A stretch of DNA of 5,834 nucleotides from Alistipes sp. (GTDB lineage: Bacteria; Bacteroidota; Bacteroidia; Bacteroidales; Rikenellaceae): the NCBI GenBank assembly GCA_017391185.1, contig JAFOZN010000071.1, positions 1 through 5,834 of the forward strand, in the 5' to 3' direction. The translations under genes and the position numbers were made by a program. The notes beneath the pieces are model-generated. The model did no database searches, had not been told where the DNA came from, and worked only from the letters and a program-made list of their open reading frames with translations. Shown piece after piece: positions 1 to 5,834 of the stretch. How positions within the stretch are numbered: position 1 is the first letter of the stretch; each line of letters opens with the position of its first letter.

Positions 1-836
1 CGACCAAAGGAGATATTACAGGAATTGTGACTGTAGAAAACAACGAGGCAATACTTTGCCCTCGCAACTTAGCAGACGTATACGATTTCAATGGCGCACC
101 AGCAGATGACTCGGAGAATGGTGGGAACAATGAAAATCCTGAGAACGGCGAAGATAATGGAGACTCAGAGAATGGAGAAGACAATGGAGATCTAGAGAAC
201 GGAGACAACAATAATGATTCTGACCAAAACCAAGGAGATAATAACAACCCCGATCAAGGCGAGGATAAACCCTCAGACAAGGAAGACAACCCAGAAGATA
301 ACAACGGAACAGAGGGTGATGTAGATGATTCAGAGGGTAATGAAGACGATAATCTTGAAGATATTACTACAGCATATACTTTGATTGAATCTACCAAGGA
401 GCTAAAAGATGGCAAGTATTATATCGGAGGTTACAAAGATGCAACACTCTATCTTGCAACAGGTTCACTTACCGAGCAAAACCACTGTACGACAAAGGGT
501 TTTGAGTTTAAGGATGATAAGATCACGCCTCTCGAAGATACTGAAGCAATGGCTATAAATCTGATCCAAAGCCAAGATCAAAAGGGTTACTATATACAAT
601 TTTCAGATGAGCGTTTCCTAACCGCAACAAAGAATTCAGCAGGAGCGCTCAAACTCTCTGCAGAAAAGAGCGAGTATTGGATATTCTCAGAACATAGCGA
701 GGGTGGATTTATACTAAAGCAATCGGGCAAGGTGAATGTAAAGCTAATTATCTCTAAACGAGCCAAAAGCGACATACTCCGTTCGATAGATGGCGAGGAG
801 AGTGGCGAAGGAGTCATCCTAATACGCATCAACTAA
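1..836 (+). CDS. Secreted/surface protein, 5'-partial: OB-fold end, acidic repeat linker, unknown C-terminal domain
   Basis: The reading frame is open from the left edge (first whole codon at base 3), so this is the 3' part of a larger gene. The GTG at base 27 sits inside a conserved-looking strand (GDITGIVTVENNEAILCPR) and is probably not a start. That stretch, ending in the PRNLADVYDF segment, resembles the last strands of OB-fold/DUF5689-like domains of Bacteroidales exported proteins. Next comes a linker of about 90 residues (bases about 105-365) made almost only of Asn, Asp, Glu and Gly, partly from tandem 27-bp repeats. The C-terminal domain (bases about 370-833) has beta-type segments rich in aromatic residues (GKYYIGGY, LYLATG, GYYIQF, RFLTAT, YWIFSE) and is not recognised; it could be a carbohydrate- or ligand-binding module. 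An endonuclease/exonuclease/phosphatase gene follows 24 bp later, which suggests co-transcription and related work outside the cytoplasm. Function is unknown; confidence refers to the gene being real. Confidence 0.8.
   Translation, partial: TKGDITGIVTVENNEAILCPRNLADVYDFNGAPADDSENGGNNENPENGEDNGDSENGEDNGDLENGDNNNDSDQNQGDNNNPDQGEDKPSDKEDNPEDNNGTEGDVDDSEGNEDDNLEDITTAYTLIESTKELKDGKYYIGGYKDATLYLATGSLTEQNHCTTKGFEFKDDKITPLEDTEAMAINLIQSQDQKGYYIQFSDERFLTATKNSAGALKLSAEKSEYWIFSEHSEGGFILKQSGKVNVKLIISKRAKSDILRSIDGEESGEGVILIRIN
114..221 (+). repeat. Four tandem 27-bp units coding for 9-residue acidic repeats
   Basis: Four consecutive in-frame units start at 114, 141, 168 and 195, each beginning GAGAA. They encode ENGGNNENP, ENGEDNGDS, ENGEDNGDL and ENGDNNNDS. 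Units two and three are nearly identical at DNA level; the outer ones have diverged. The following acidic stretch up to about base 365 keeps the composition but loses the clear unit. The array encodes a flexible, highly negative spacer and could vary in copy number through slippage or recombination without shifting the frame. Confidence 0.8.
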
Positions 837-860
837 AAACCATGCATATCACTTTGTAAT

Positions 861-1841
861 ATGTTTAAAAAGATTCTATACCTCATATTGCTAATCCTAA
901 CCACACACTCCGCCGCGGCTCAGCAGAGTGTGAGAATAGGATTTTACAACGTAGAGAATCTTTTTGACACAATTCGCGACCCATCGGTAAATGATGTACA
1001 GATGCTTCCACAGTCGGATTTGGAGTGGAACAGTACAAAATACCACAACAAGATAGAGTCTATAGCTAACATAATAAAGGAGATGGACTACCCCACCATC
1101 ATGGGCTTTGCCGAGGTTGAGAACAGCTCTGTAATCGAAGATATACTTCGACAAGATGCTCTAAAGGATATTCCATACCGTGTCTGCCATTTCGATTCGC
1201 CCGACAAACGAGGTATAGATGTAGCTCTGATTTTTCGTAACGACCATTTCCAGCTAAAAGAGGCTCGTGCCTTCGCAGCCCATACCACCTCTCCCACCAG
1301 AGACATTCTTATGGTCAAAGGTATTTTACACAACAAGCCATTAAGCATAATCGTAGTACACCTTCCCTCACGCATCGGTGGAGAACGATTTACCGAGCCA
1401 TCACGCATAGCCTGCGCCAAACAGATCAAAGCCTTAGCCGACTCATTAATATACAAAGAGCAGAATCTTGGATTGATTATTATGGGTGATATGAACGACA
1501 ATCCCAAAGACCGAAGCCTTAAAGAGATACTCTGCGCTCAAACAAAAGTGAAAAATATCAGCTCGCCCCACGACCTATACAATCCCTTCGCCAAGCTACA
1601 TAGACAAGGGCAAGGCACGACATATTACAACGGCAGTTGGAACATGTATGACAATATCATTATATCAGGAAATATATTATTGACAGAAAGAAAAGTCTCC
1701 AACATCAAACCTTTCGTTTTTAAATCACCCTCACTCCTTAATTCCAAAGGCAAACCCCTACCAACCTACCGTGACTTAGAATATATAGGCGGAATAAGCG
1801 ACCATTTGCCAATTTTTGTAGATATAGAATGGGATATGTAA
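861..1841 (+). CDS. Exported endonuclease/exonuclease/phosphatase family protein
   Basis: This 326-residue protein belongs to the metal-dependent endonuclease/exonuclease/phosphatase fold (DNase I, sphingomyelinase and inositol phosphatase relatives), which hydrolyses phosphodiester or phosphomonoester bonds. Residues 1-21 form a Sec signal peptide (charged MFKK, hydrophobic core, AAA-QQ cleavage region), placing it in the periplasm or outside. The family motifs are all present in order: FYNVENLFD (Asn30), GFAEVEN (metal ligand Glu85), RGIDVALIF (Asp120), VVHLPSR (His167), MGDMNDNP (Asp210, Asn212) and GISDHLPIF (Asp314, His315), so it should be active. Length is normal for the exported Bacteroidales type. 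The ATG at 861 gives the signal peptide directly; no Shine-Dalgarno is visible, as is usual in this phylum. The 24-bp gap from the preceding gene holds no convincing promoter, so the two probably share an operon. No clear hairpin terminator follows the stop. The substrate cannot be told from sequence; nucleic acid or phospholipid scavenging are both possible. Confidence 0.92.
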   Translation: MFKKILYLILLILTTHSAAAQQSVRIGFYNVENLFDTIRDPSVNDVQMLPQSDLEWNSTKYHNKIESIANIIKEMDYPTIMGFAEVENSSVIEDILRQDALKDIPYRVCHFDSPDKRGIDVALIFRNDHFQLKEARAFAAHTTSPTRDILMVKGILHNKPLSIIVVHLPSRIGGERFTEPSRIACAKQIKALADSLIYKEQNLGLIIMGDMNDNPKDRSLKEILCAQTKVKNISSPHDLYNPFAKLHRQGQGTTYYNGSWNMYDNIIISGNILLTERKVSNIKPFVFKSPSLLNSKGKPLPTYRDLEYIGGISDHLPIFVDIEWDM

Positions 1842-1862
1842 CAGAAATTTAAGATTATATAT

Positions 1863-1893
1863 TTTGAGAAACGAAAATTTTTGAGTATTTTTG
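1863..1893 (+). promoter_or_regulatory. Bacteroidota-type promoter for the GH109-like gene
   Basis: TTTG at 1863-1866 and TATTTTTG at 1886-1893 match the Bacteroidota -33 (TTTG) and -7 (TAnnTTTG) elements, separated by 19 bp, which is within the usual range. Transcription would begin near base 1900, leaving an A/T-rich leader of about 54 bases without a Shine-Dalgarno site. The surrounding 112-bp intergenic region is very A/T-rich, so a chance match is possible. Confidence 0.55.
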
Positions 1894-1953
1894 AACGATA
1901 AAATATAGACACTTAAGAAATTTTTAATTAATCACATAAATACTTTTAAAAAC

Positions 1954-3420
1954 ATGAAAATTAACCGTCTATTTTTGTTGTGCTTTGCCCTAATAATGGG
2001 TGTTGCATTGCAGAGTTGTTGTGACATCAAGGGTGACAACTACTCTATGAAGAATGGCATGATCGTTTTTGACGAGCCAGCGCGCGCTGCAGGTCAGGAG
2101 TCTATGTTGCAGTTTGCAGCAGATCCTATCCCTGTTGTAAGAGTTGGTTTCGTAGGTTTGGGTATGCGTGGTCCTGGTGCCGTAGGTCGTTTCACTCACA
2201 TTCAGGGTGTTGAGATCAAGGGTTTGTGCGACTTGGAGCAGAAGAACGTAACAAAGTGCCAGCCTTACCTCACAAACGCAGGTATGCCTAAGGCCGATGA
2301 GTATGTAGGCCCTGAGGCTTACAAGGAGCTCTGCGAGAGAGAGGATATTGACCTTATCTACATCGCAACAGATTGGCTTCACCATGTGCCTATCGCTGTT
2401 TACGCAATGGAGCACGGCAAGCACGTTGCTATCGAGGTTCCAGCTGCAACAAGCATCGAGGAGTGCTGGCAGTTGGTTGATACATCAGAGCGCACTCGCC
2501 GCCACTGTATGATGTTGGAGAACTGCGTATATGACTTCTTCGAGCTTACTTGCTTGAACATGGCTCAGCAGGGTTTGTTCGGTGAGATCGTACACGCCGA
2601 GGGTGCATATATCCACAACCTCTCTGATTTCTGGGGTGACTACCATGAGAACTGGCGATTGGACTTCAACCAGAAGCACCGTGGTGACGTGTACGCTACA
2701 CACGGCTTCGGTCCTGTATGCCAGGCATTGAATATCCACCGTGGTAACCGTTTGACTCACTTGGTATCTATGGATAGCAAGTCAGTTGTAGGTTTGGAGA
2801 CTGCAAAGCAGAAAATGGGTGCTACTGAGTTTGCTAACGGTGATCACACTGTAACTTTGGTGCAGACTGAGAACGGTCAGTGCATCGAGATTCAGCACAA
2901 CGTATATACTCCACGCCCATACAACCGTCTCTATCAGTTGACAGGTTCTAAGGGTTTTGCTAATAAGTACCCAATCTCTGGTTTCACATTCTTGCCAGGT
3001 CAGATCCCAAGCGAGATTTTGAAGGGCGCTACAGTAGAGGCTCAGAAGATTGACCTCAGCAAGGTAGATCCTGCGAGCATCCCAGAAGCTACACTTAACC
3101 CACACAGCTTCGTATCAGCAGAGGTTCAGAATGCTATTTTGCAGGCTTACAAGCACCCTATCCACCGCGAGATCGAGGAGACTGCTAAGAAGGTAGGTGG
3201 TCACGGTGGTATGGACTTCGTGATGGATTATCGTTTGGTTTACTGCTTGCAGAATGGTCTTCCATTGGATCAGGATGTATATGACGCAGCAGAGTGGTCT
3301 TGTATCGGTGAGCTTTCAGCTACATCAGCTAAGCACAACAGCATGCCTGTTGCAGTACCAGACTTCACACGTGGCGATTGGAACAAGGTTCAGGGCTTGA
3401 AGTTCCACATGAAGAAGTAA
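1954..3420 (+). CDS. Gfo/Idh/MocA-family lipoprotein, probable glycoside hydrolase family 109 (alpha-N-acetylgalactosaminidase-like)
   Basis: This 488-residue protein has a lipoprotein signal peptide with lipobox LQSC (lipidated Cys22, followed by a second Cys), so it is predicted to be anchored outside the cytoplasm. After a linker, a Rossmann fold begins near residue 62 with the dinucleotide-binding motif GLGMRG (68-73); EVPAA (161-165) is the counterpart of the superfamily's EKP motif. Several blocks closely match GH109 proteins as I recall them: CEREDIDLIYI, YAMEHGKHVA, ECWQLVDT, HCMMLENC, NMAQQGLFGEI, YATHGFGPVCQ, PRPYNR, KVGGHGGMDF and YDAAEWSCIG. GH109 enzymes cleave terminal alpha-GalNAc using bound NAD, by C3 oxidation, elimination, hydration and re-reduction. 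The Tyr-x-x-His pair (Tyr247, His250) has the spacing of the active-site Tyr and His of the characterised Elizabethkingia enzyme. Length fits the family. It has its own promoter and terminator, and its codon choice suggests strong expression. Substrate specificity is inferred; a related role as a glycoside 3-dehydrogenase is possible, given the DUF1080 neighbour. Confidence 0.88.
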   Translation: MKINRLFLLCFALIMGVALQSCCDIKGDNYSMKNGMIVFDEPARAAGQESMLQFAADPIPVVRVGFVGLGMRGPGAVGRFTHIQGVEIKGLCDLEQKNVTKCQPYLTNAGMPKADEYVGPEAYKELCEREDIDLIYIATDWLHHVPIAVYAMEHGKHVAIEVPAATSIEECWQLVDTSERTRRHCMMLENCVYDFFELTCLNMAQQGLFGEIVHAEGAYIHNLSDFWGDYHENWRLDFNQKHRGDVYATHGFGPVCQALNIHRGNRLTHLVSMDSKSVVGLETAKQKMGATEFANGDHTVTLVQTENGQCIEIQHNVYTPRPYNRLYQLTGSKGFANKYPISGFTFLPGQIPSEILKGATVEAQKIDLSKVDPASIPEATLNPHSFVSAEVQNAILQAYKHPIHREIEETAKKVGGHGGMDFVMDYRLVYCLQNGLPLDQDVYDAAEWSCIGELSATSAKHNSMPVAVPDFTRGDWNKVQGLKFHMKK

Positions 3421-3447
3421 TACTGGATATAGTAGTTACAAAATGAG

Positions 3448-3486
3448 TAATAACCACCTCTTTGCGGAGGTGGTTATTATCTTTAT
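3448..3486 (+). terminator. Intrinsic terminator after the GH109-like gene
   Basis: A perfect 13-bp stem (3448-3460 with 3467-3479) encloses a six-base loop, TTTGCG. The inner part is G/C-rich (ACCACCTC/GAGGTGGT) and the downstream side runs into a T-rich stretch (TTATTATCTTTAT). It begins 27 bases after the stop codon and separates this transcript from the following gene. Confidence 0.85.
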
Positions 3487-3515
3487 ATAAGTATAGTATT
3501 TCCAATTATTTTTCT

Positions 3516-3523
3516 TATTTTTG
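3516..3523 (+). promoter_or_regulatory. Candidate -7 element for the DUF1080 gene
   Basis: TATTTTTG matches the Bacteroidota -7 element TAnnTTTG and is identical to the octamer upstream of the GH109-like gene. No good TTTG is seen at the expected -33 position. If used, transcription would begin around 3528-3530, giving a very short leader of roughly 11-13 bases and no Shine-Dalgarno site. The region is A/T-rich, so the match is suggestive only. Confidence 0.4.
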
Positions 3524-3540
3524 TAAAAACTACTACTAAC

Positions 3541-4425
3541 ATGAAACGATTTTACACCTTTTGCACACTTTTGATGGGGTTGATTTTGGCCTCATGCTCA
3601 TCAAATGATGAGGGATGGCAATCGCTTTTGGACAAGGATTTATCTCATTGGAGAATCTACCAAAGCTATCAGTTTACCAACGATTATAATGGTCGTACGC
3701 CTGTAAATGAGGCGGGTGAGAAGATTGCCCCTATCGGCTATGATAAAAATCTTTACAACGTTTTTAGCGTCATAGAGGAAAAAGGTGAGCCCGTATTACA
3801 CATCAGCGGAGAGACATATGGCTGCGTAATTTCCAATGAAAGTTACCGCAACTATCACCTCCGCCTAAAGGTCAAATATGGTCAAAAGCGTTGGATTCCG
3901 CGTCAGGACAAAGCTCTCGATTCTGGTCTGCTTTACCACTCTGTTGGTGAACCGGGTGTAGATTATTGGCACTCTTGGATGCGTTCTTTTGAGTTCCAAG
4001 TGATGCAAAGTGGAACGAGTGAGGGTAATAGCGGTGATTTCTGGTCTATCGCGGGTTCTAAGGCTGACATTAAAACTTCACGTAACCCTGAGACTAAGGC
4101 CTACTACTACGATCCACAAGGCGAGTGGACAATTGTGGGTAGTGGTAACACAACATACTCTTGCAGCGCCAAAGATTTCAACTCACCCGATGGCGAGTGG
4201 ACAACTTTAGAGTTGATTTGTTACGAGGGTAAAAGTCTTCACATAGTAAATGGCAATGTAGCGATGGCTCTTAAGAACCTGCGTTACTCTACCAAAGAGG
4301 GTGACGTGCCATTAATCGAAGGTAAGTTGCAGTTGCAGAGCGAGGCTGGCGAAGTATTCTTCAAAGAGATAGAGATTCGCCCAATAGAGCAGATGCCAAA
4401 GGAGTATCTACCCTACTTTGAGTAA
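3541..4425 (+). CDS. DUF1080 (3-keto-disaccharide hydrolase-like) lipoprotein
   Basis: This 294-residue protein opens with a lipoprotein signal peptide and lipobox LASC (lipidated Cys19), followed by SSNDEG, an acidic start compatible with surface export in Bacteroidota. The mature part is one DUF1080 domain (Pfam 3-keto-disaccharide hydrolase, a concanavalin-like beta sandwich). Typical features are the opening GWQSLLDKDLSHWRIY (25-40), the strand pair YRNYHLRLKVKYG (102-114), DSGLLYHSVGEPG (127-139), the signature SFEFQVMQSGTSEGNSGDFW (149-168), the late strand EWTTLELICYEG (219-230) and the terminal GKLQLQSEAGEVFFKEIEIRPI. Characterised members cleave or hydrate 3-keto-glycosides produced by Gfo/Idh/MocA-type 3-dehydrogenases. 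The gene just upstream encodes a Gfo/Idh/MocA-fold lipoprotein, which fits that pathway, but a terminator lies between them. The segment between residues 41 and 72 (QSYQFTNDYNGRTPVNEAGE onward) looks like an insertion relative to minimal DUF1080 proteins. Assignment to the family is firm; the exact reaction is inferred. Confidence 0.88.
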   Translation: MKRFYTFCTLLMGLILASCSSNDEGWQSLLDKDLSHWRIYQSYQFTNDYNGRTPVNEAGEKIAPIGYDKNLYNVFSVIEEKGEPVLHISGETYGCVISNESYRNYHLRLKVKYGQKRWIPRQDKALDSGLLYHSVGEPGVDYWHSWMRSFEFQVMQSGTSEGNSGDFWSIAGSKADIKTSRNPETKAYYYDPQGEWTIVGSGNTTYSCSAKDFNSPDGEWTTLELICYEGKSLHIVNGNVAMALKNLRYSTKEGDVPLIEGKLQLQSEAGEVFFKEIEIRPIEQMPKEYLPYFE

Positions 4426-4450
4426 TAGGATATACACCTCCCTAAACCAC

Positions 4451-4498
4451 AAAATATAAGAAGGTAGCTAACATTTTATAGCTACCTTCTTATATTTT
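4451..4498. terminator. Bidirectional terminator between convergent genes
   Basis: A perfect 20-bp inverted repeat (4451-4470 with 4479-4498) encloses an eight-base loop, ACATTTTA. The core AAGAAGGTAGCTA pairs with TAGCTACCTTCTT. The A-rich left end and T-rich right end give a U-rich tail to RNA read from either strand, so the hairpin can end both the DUF1080 transcript (stop at 4425) and the pheT transcript (stop at 4521 on the minus strand). Confidence 0.85.
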
Positions 4499-4520
4499 AT
4501 ATATAATCTCTTAATTGACC

Positions 4521-5834
4521 TTATGAGCGAATCTGCGCACCAGCCTTAGCCTCCAACTGACGAGCGATATTAGACATTGTCTTCTCGATAACCTTATCGT
4601 TCAAAGTCTGAGTCTTATCCTCCAAAGTGAAGCCAAATGCGTATGACTTCTTGCCCTCTGGGAGCTTATCACCCTCATATACATCGAAGAGCGTGATGCG
4701 CTTAAGGAGTTTCTTCTCGGCAGCCATAGCTACGTTACGCAACTGAGCAAATGTTACGCTCTTATCCACCAGCAAAGCCAAATCACGCTTAACCTCAGGG
4801 AACTTAGAGAGCTCCTCTACCGCGATCTTTTGCTTCTTAGCAGCACGAGTAATCAACTCAAAGTCAATCTCGGCAAAATATACCGCCTGCTTGAGATCAA
4901 ACTTCTGCAACAAAGCTGGAGCAACAACTCCCAACTCTATAACAGGCTTAGTGCCCTGCATATAAACGATGCCATCTGAGTACAAATCGCTCTGCGATGG
5001 CTCACTGCGCAATGTATAGATATCAATACCGAAGCGGCGCAAAAGTTTCTCTACCGTTGCACGCAAAGTAAAGAATGATGCTCCCGCAGCCTTCACATTC
5101 CATGATGGTTGAGCGTCCAAACCAGTCACTGCGATAGCAATACGATACTTCTCCGAATAACGAGCCAAAGGATTCTCCTCACCTTCAACCTCTGGATTGA
5201 AGTAGTAGCAATTACCCAACTCAAAGAGTCTAAGATCTGCATTACGGTGGTTTACATTAAGCTCCACAGCCTCCAATACATTAAACAAAAGAGTCTGGCG
5301 CATTACATTGAGATCAGCACTCAGTGGGTTCATGATTCGCACCGAGTTTTCTGCCTTATATGAAGTAAGACTCTCATAGTAGCTCGCCTTGGTGAGCGAG
5401 TTAGACATAATCTCGGTATAACCACATGCAGCCAAATGATCGGCAGCTATGTTGACAAGTTTGTTCTTGTCTGGTTTTGGAGCGTAAGAGAGGGTTGAGT
5501 GCACCGCCTGAGGAATCTCAACATTGTTATAACCATAGATACGCAAGATATCCTCGACCAAATCAGCCTCACGCTGAACATCTACGCGATATGGTGGTAC
5601 GGCAACCTTCAAGATACGACCATCCTCCGAAAGAATCTTCACCTCCAGAGCATCCAAAATTGTACGGACAGTCTCTTCTGGGATCTGCTTACCGATGAGT
5701 GAATTTACTCTATCCAACGACATCTCAAACTCAAAATCAGCAGCAGGTGTAGGATTGATATCAATAATCTCGCTTGAGATCTTACCACCCGCAAACTCCT
5801 TCATTAAAAGTGCAGCACGCTTAAGAGCATACAC
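4521..5834 (-). CDS. pheT: Phenylalanine--tRNA ligase beta subunit, C-terminal part (runs off the right edge)
   Basis: The frame stays open to the window edge, so these 437 residues are the C-terminal half of PheT (about 800 residues in bacteria); the GTG codon at the edge is internal. With PheS it forms the cytoplasmic alpha2-beta2 enzyme charging tRNA-Phe. Numbered from the edge: residues 1-30 are the linker after the B3/B4 domain. About 36-108 are the B5 domain, ending in PPYRVDVQREADLVEDILRI with YGY, including its acidic residues Asp91, Glu94 and Asp95. About 120-330 are the catalytic-like core, with NPLSADLNVMRQTLL (169-183) and LRLFELGNCYYF (201-212). About 343-437 are the ferredoxin-fold anticodon-binding domain, with KFPEVKRDLALLVDKSVTF, LFDVYEGDKLPEGKKSYAF and the closing LEDKTQTLNDKVIEKTM. 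No frame damage is seen. The gene is convergent with the DUF1080 gene and shares its terminator, so it marks a conserved chromosomal housekeeping locus bordering the exported-protein genes. Confidence 0.97.
   Translation of the reverse strand: MYALKRAALLMKEFAGGKISSEIIDINPTPAADFEFEMSLDRVNSLIGKQIPEETVRTILDALEVKILSEDGRILKVAVPPYRVDVQREADLVEDILRIYGYNNVEIPQAVHSTLSYAPKPDKNKLVNIAADHLAACGYTEIMSNSLTKASYYESLTSYKAENSVRIMNPLSADLNVMRQTLLFNVLEAVELNVNHRNADLRLFELGNCYYFNPEVEGEENPLARYSEKYRIAIAVTGLDAQPSWNVKAAGASFFTLRATVEKLLRRFGIDIYTLRSEPSQSDLYSDGIVYMQGTKPVIELGVVAPALLQKFDLKQAVYFAEIDFELITRAAKKQKIAVEELSKFPEVKRDLALLVDKSVTFAQLRNVAMAAEKKLLKRITLFDVYEGDKLPEGKKSYAFGFTLEDKTQTLNDKVIEKTMSNIARQLEAKAGAQIRS

Noticed and set aside
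27..29. GTG codon as the start of the first gene
   Set aside because: The frame is open upstream to the window edge and the upstream residues continue a conserved-looking strand; no ribosome binding or signal peptide supports a start here.
114..221. CRISPR array
   Set aside because: The 27-bp units are contiguous, without spacers, and are in frame within a coding sequence.
842..847. ATGCAT palindrome between the first two genes as an operator
   Set aside because: A six-base palindrome alone is expected by chance and no promoter element accompanies it.
590..1507. Antisense open frames opposite the first two genes
   Set aside because: Their products have no family features and overlap firmly supported plus-strand genes.
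1846..1922. Imperfect inverted repeat (AAATTTAAG with CTTAAGAAATTT) downstream of the endonuclease gene as a terminator or operator
   Set aside because: The arms are far apart, mismatched and purely A/T; the composition of the region makes such matches likely.
1990..3105. Antisense open frames of 91-144 codons across the GH109-like gene
   Set aside because: They lie wholly opposite a well-supported gene, show no recognisable motif, and reflect its biased codon choice rather than coding.
4010..4210. Short plus-strand frame inside the DUF1080 gene
   Set aside because: It is a frame-shifted shadow of the DUF1080 coding sequence, with a low-complexity Leu/Arg/Thr product.
5109..5702. Plus-strand open frames opposite pheT
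   Set aside because: They are antisense to conserved PheT core and B5 regions and show no independent coding signal.
5832..5834. GTG at the right edge as the start of the minus-strand gene
   Set aside because: The protein begins in the middle of PheT, just before the B5 domain; the N-terminal half must lie beyond the edge.

Overview
The window looks like a piece of a Bacteroidales (Bacteroidota) chromosome; the genus cannot be fixed from the sequence. Three things point there: two lipoprotein signal peptides with Bacteroides-style lipoboxes, upstream regions without Shine-Dalgarno sequences but with the Bacteroidota promoter octamer TAnnTTTG, and a gene set (GH109-type oxidoreductase, DUF1080 protein, OB-fold protein paired with an exported endonuclease/exonuclease/phosphatase) typical of gut Bacteroidales. 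No RNA gene, insertion sequence, CRISPR array or phage gene is visible.

Layout. (1) Bases 1-1841, plus strand: the 3' part of a secreted or surface protein, consisting of the end of a probable OB-fold domain, an acidic Asn/Asp/Glu/Gly linker built partly from a 27-bp tandem repeat, and an unrecognised C-terminal beta-rich domain. An exported metal-dependent endonuclease/exonuclease/phosphatase follows 24 bp later, probably in the same operon. (2) Bases 1842-3486: a promoter-like region, a lipoprotein of the Gfo/Idh/MocA superfamily closely resembling glycoside hydrolase family 109 (NAD-dependent alpha-N-acetylgalactosaminidase), and a strong hairpin terminator. (3) Bases 3487-4425: a possible promoter and a DUF1080 (3-keto-disaccharide hydrolase-like) lipoprotein. 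(4) Bases 4451-4498: a perfect 20-bp inverted repeat serving as a shared terminator between convergent genes. (5) Bases 4521-5834, minus strand: the C-terminal half of PheT, the phenylalanyl-tRNA synthetase beta subunit, running off the right edge.

The most interesting point is the GH109-like oxidoreductase next to a DUF1080 protein, both predicted to be lipoproteins outside the cytoplasm. GH109 enzymes cleave glycosides by transient C3 oxidation, and DUF1080 proteins act on 3-keto-glycosides, so together they could form an oxidation/elimination route for glycan breakdown. This is inference. The two genes appear to be separate transcripts, because a terminator lies between them, although they carry the same promoter octamer. 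The GH109-like gene also has a distinctly streamlined codon choice compared with the endonuclease gene, suggesting high expression. The pairing is not wholly new in concept; no clearly undescribed system is evident here.
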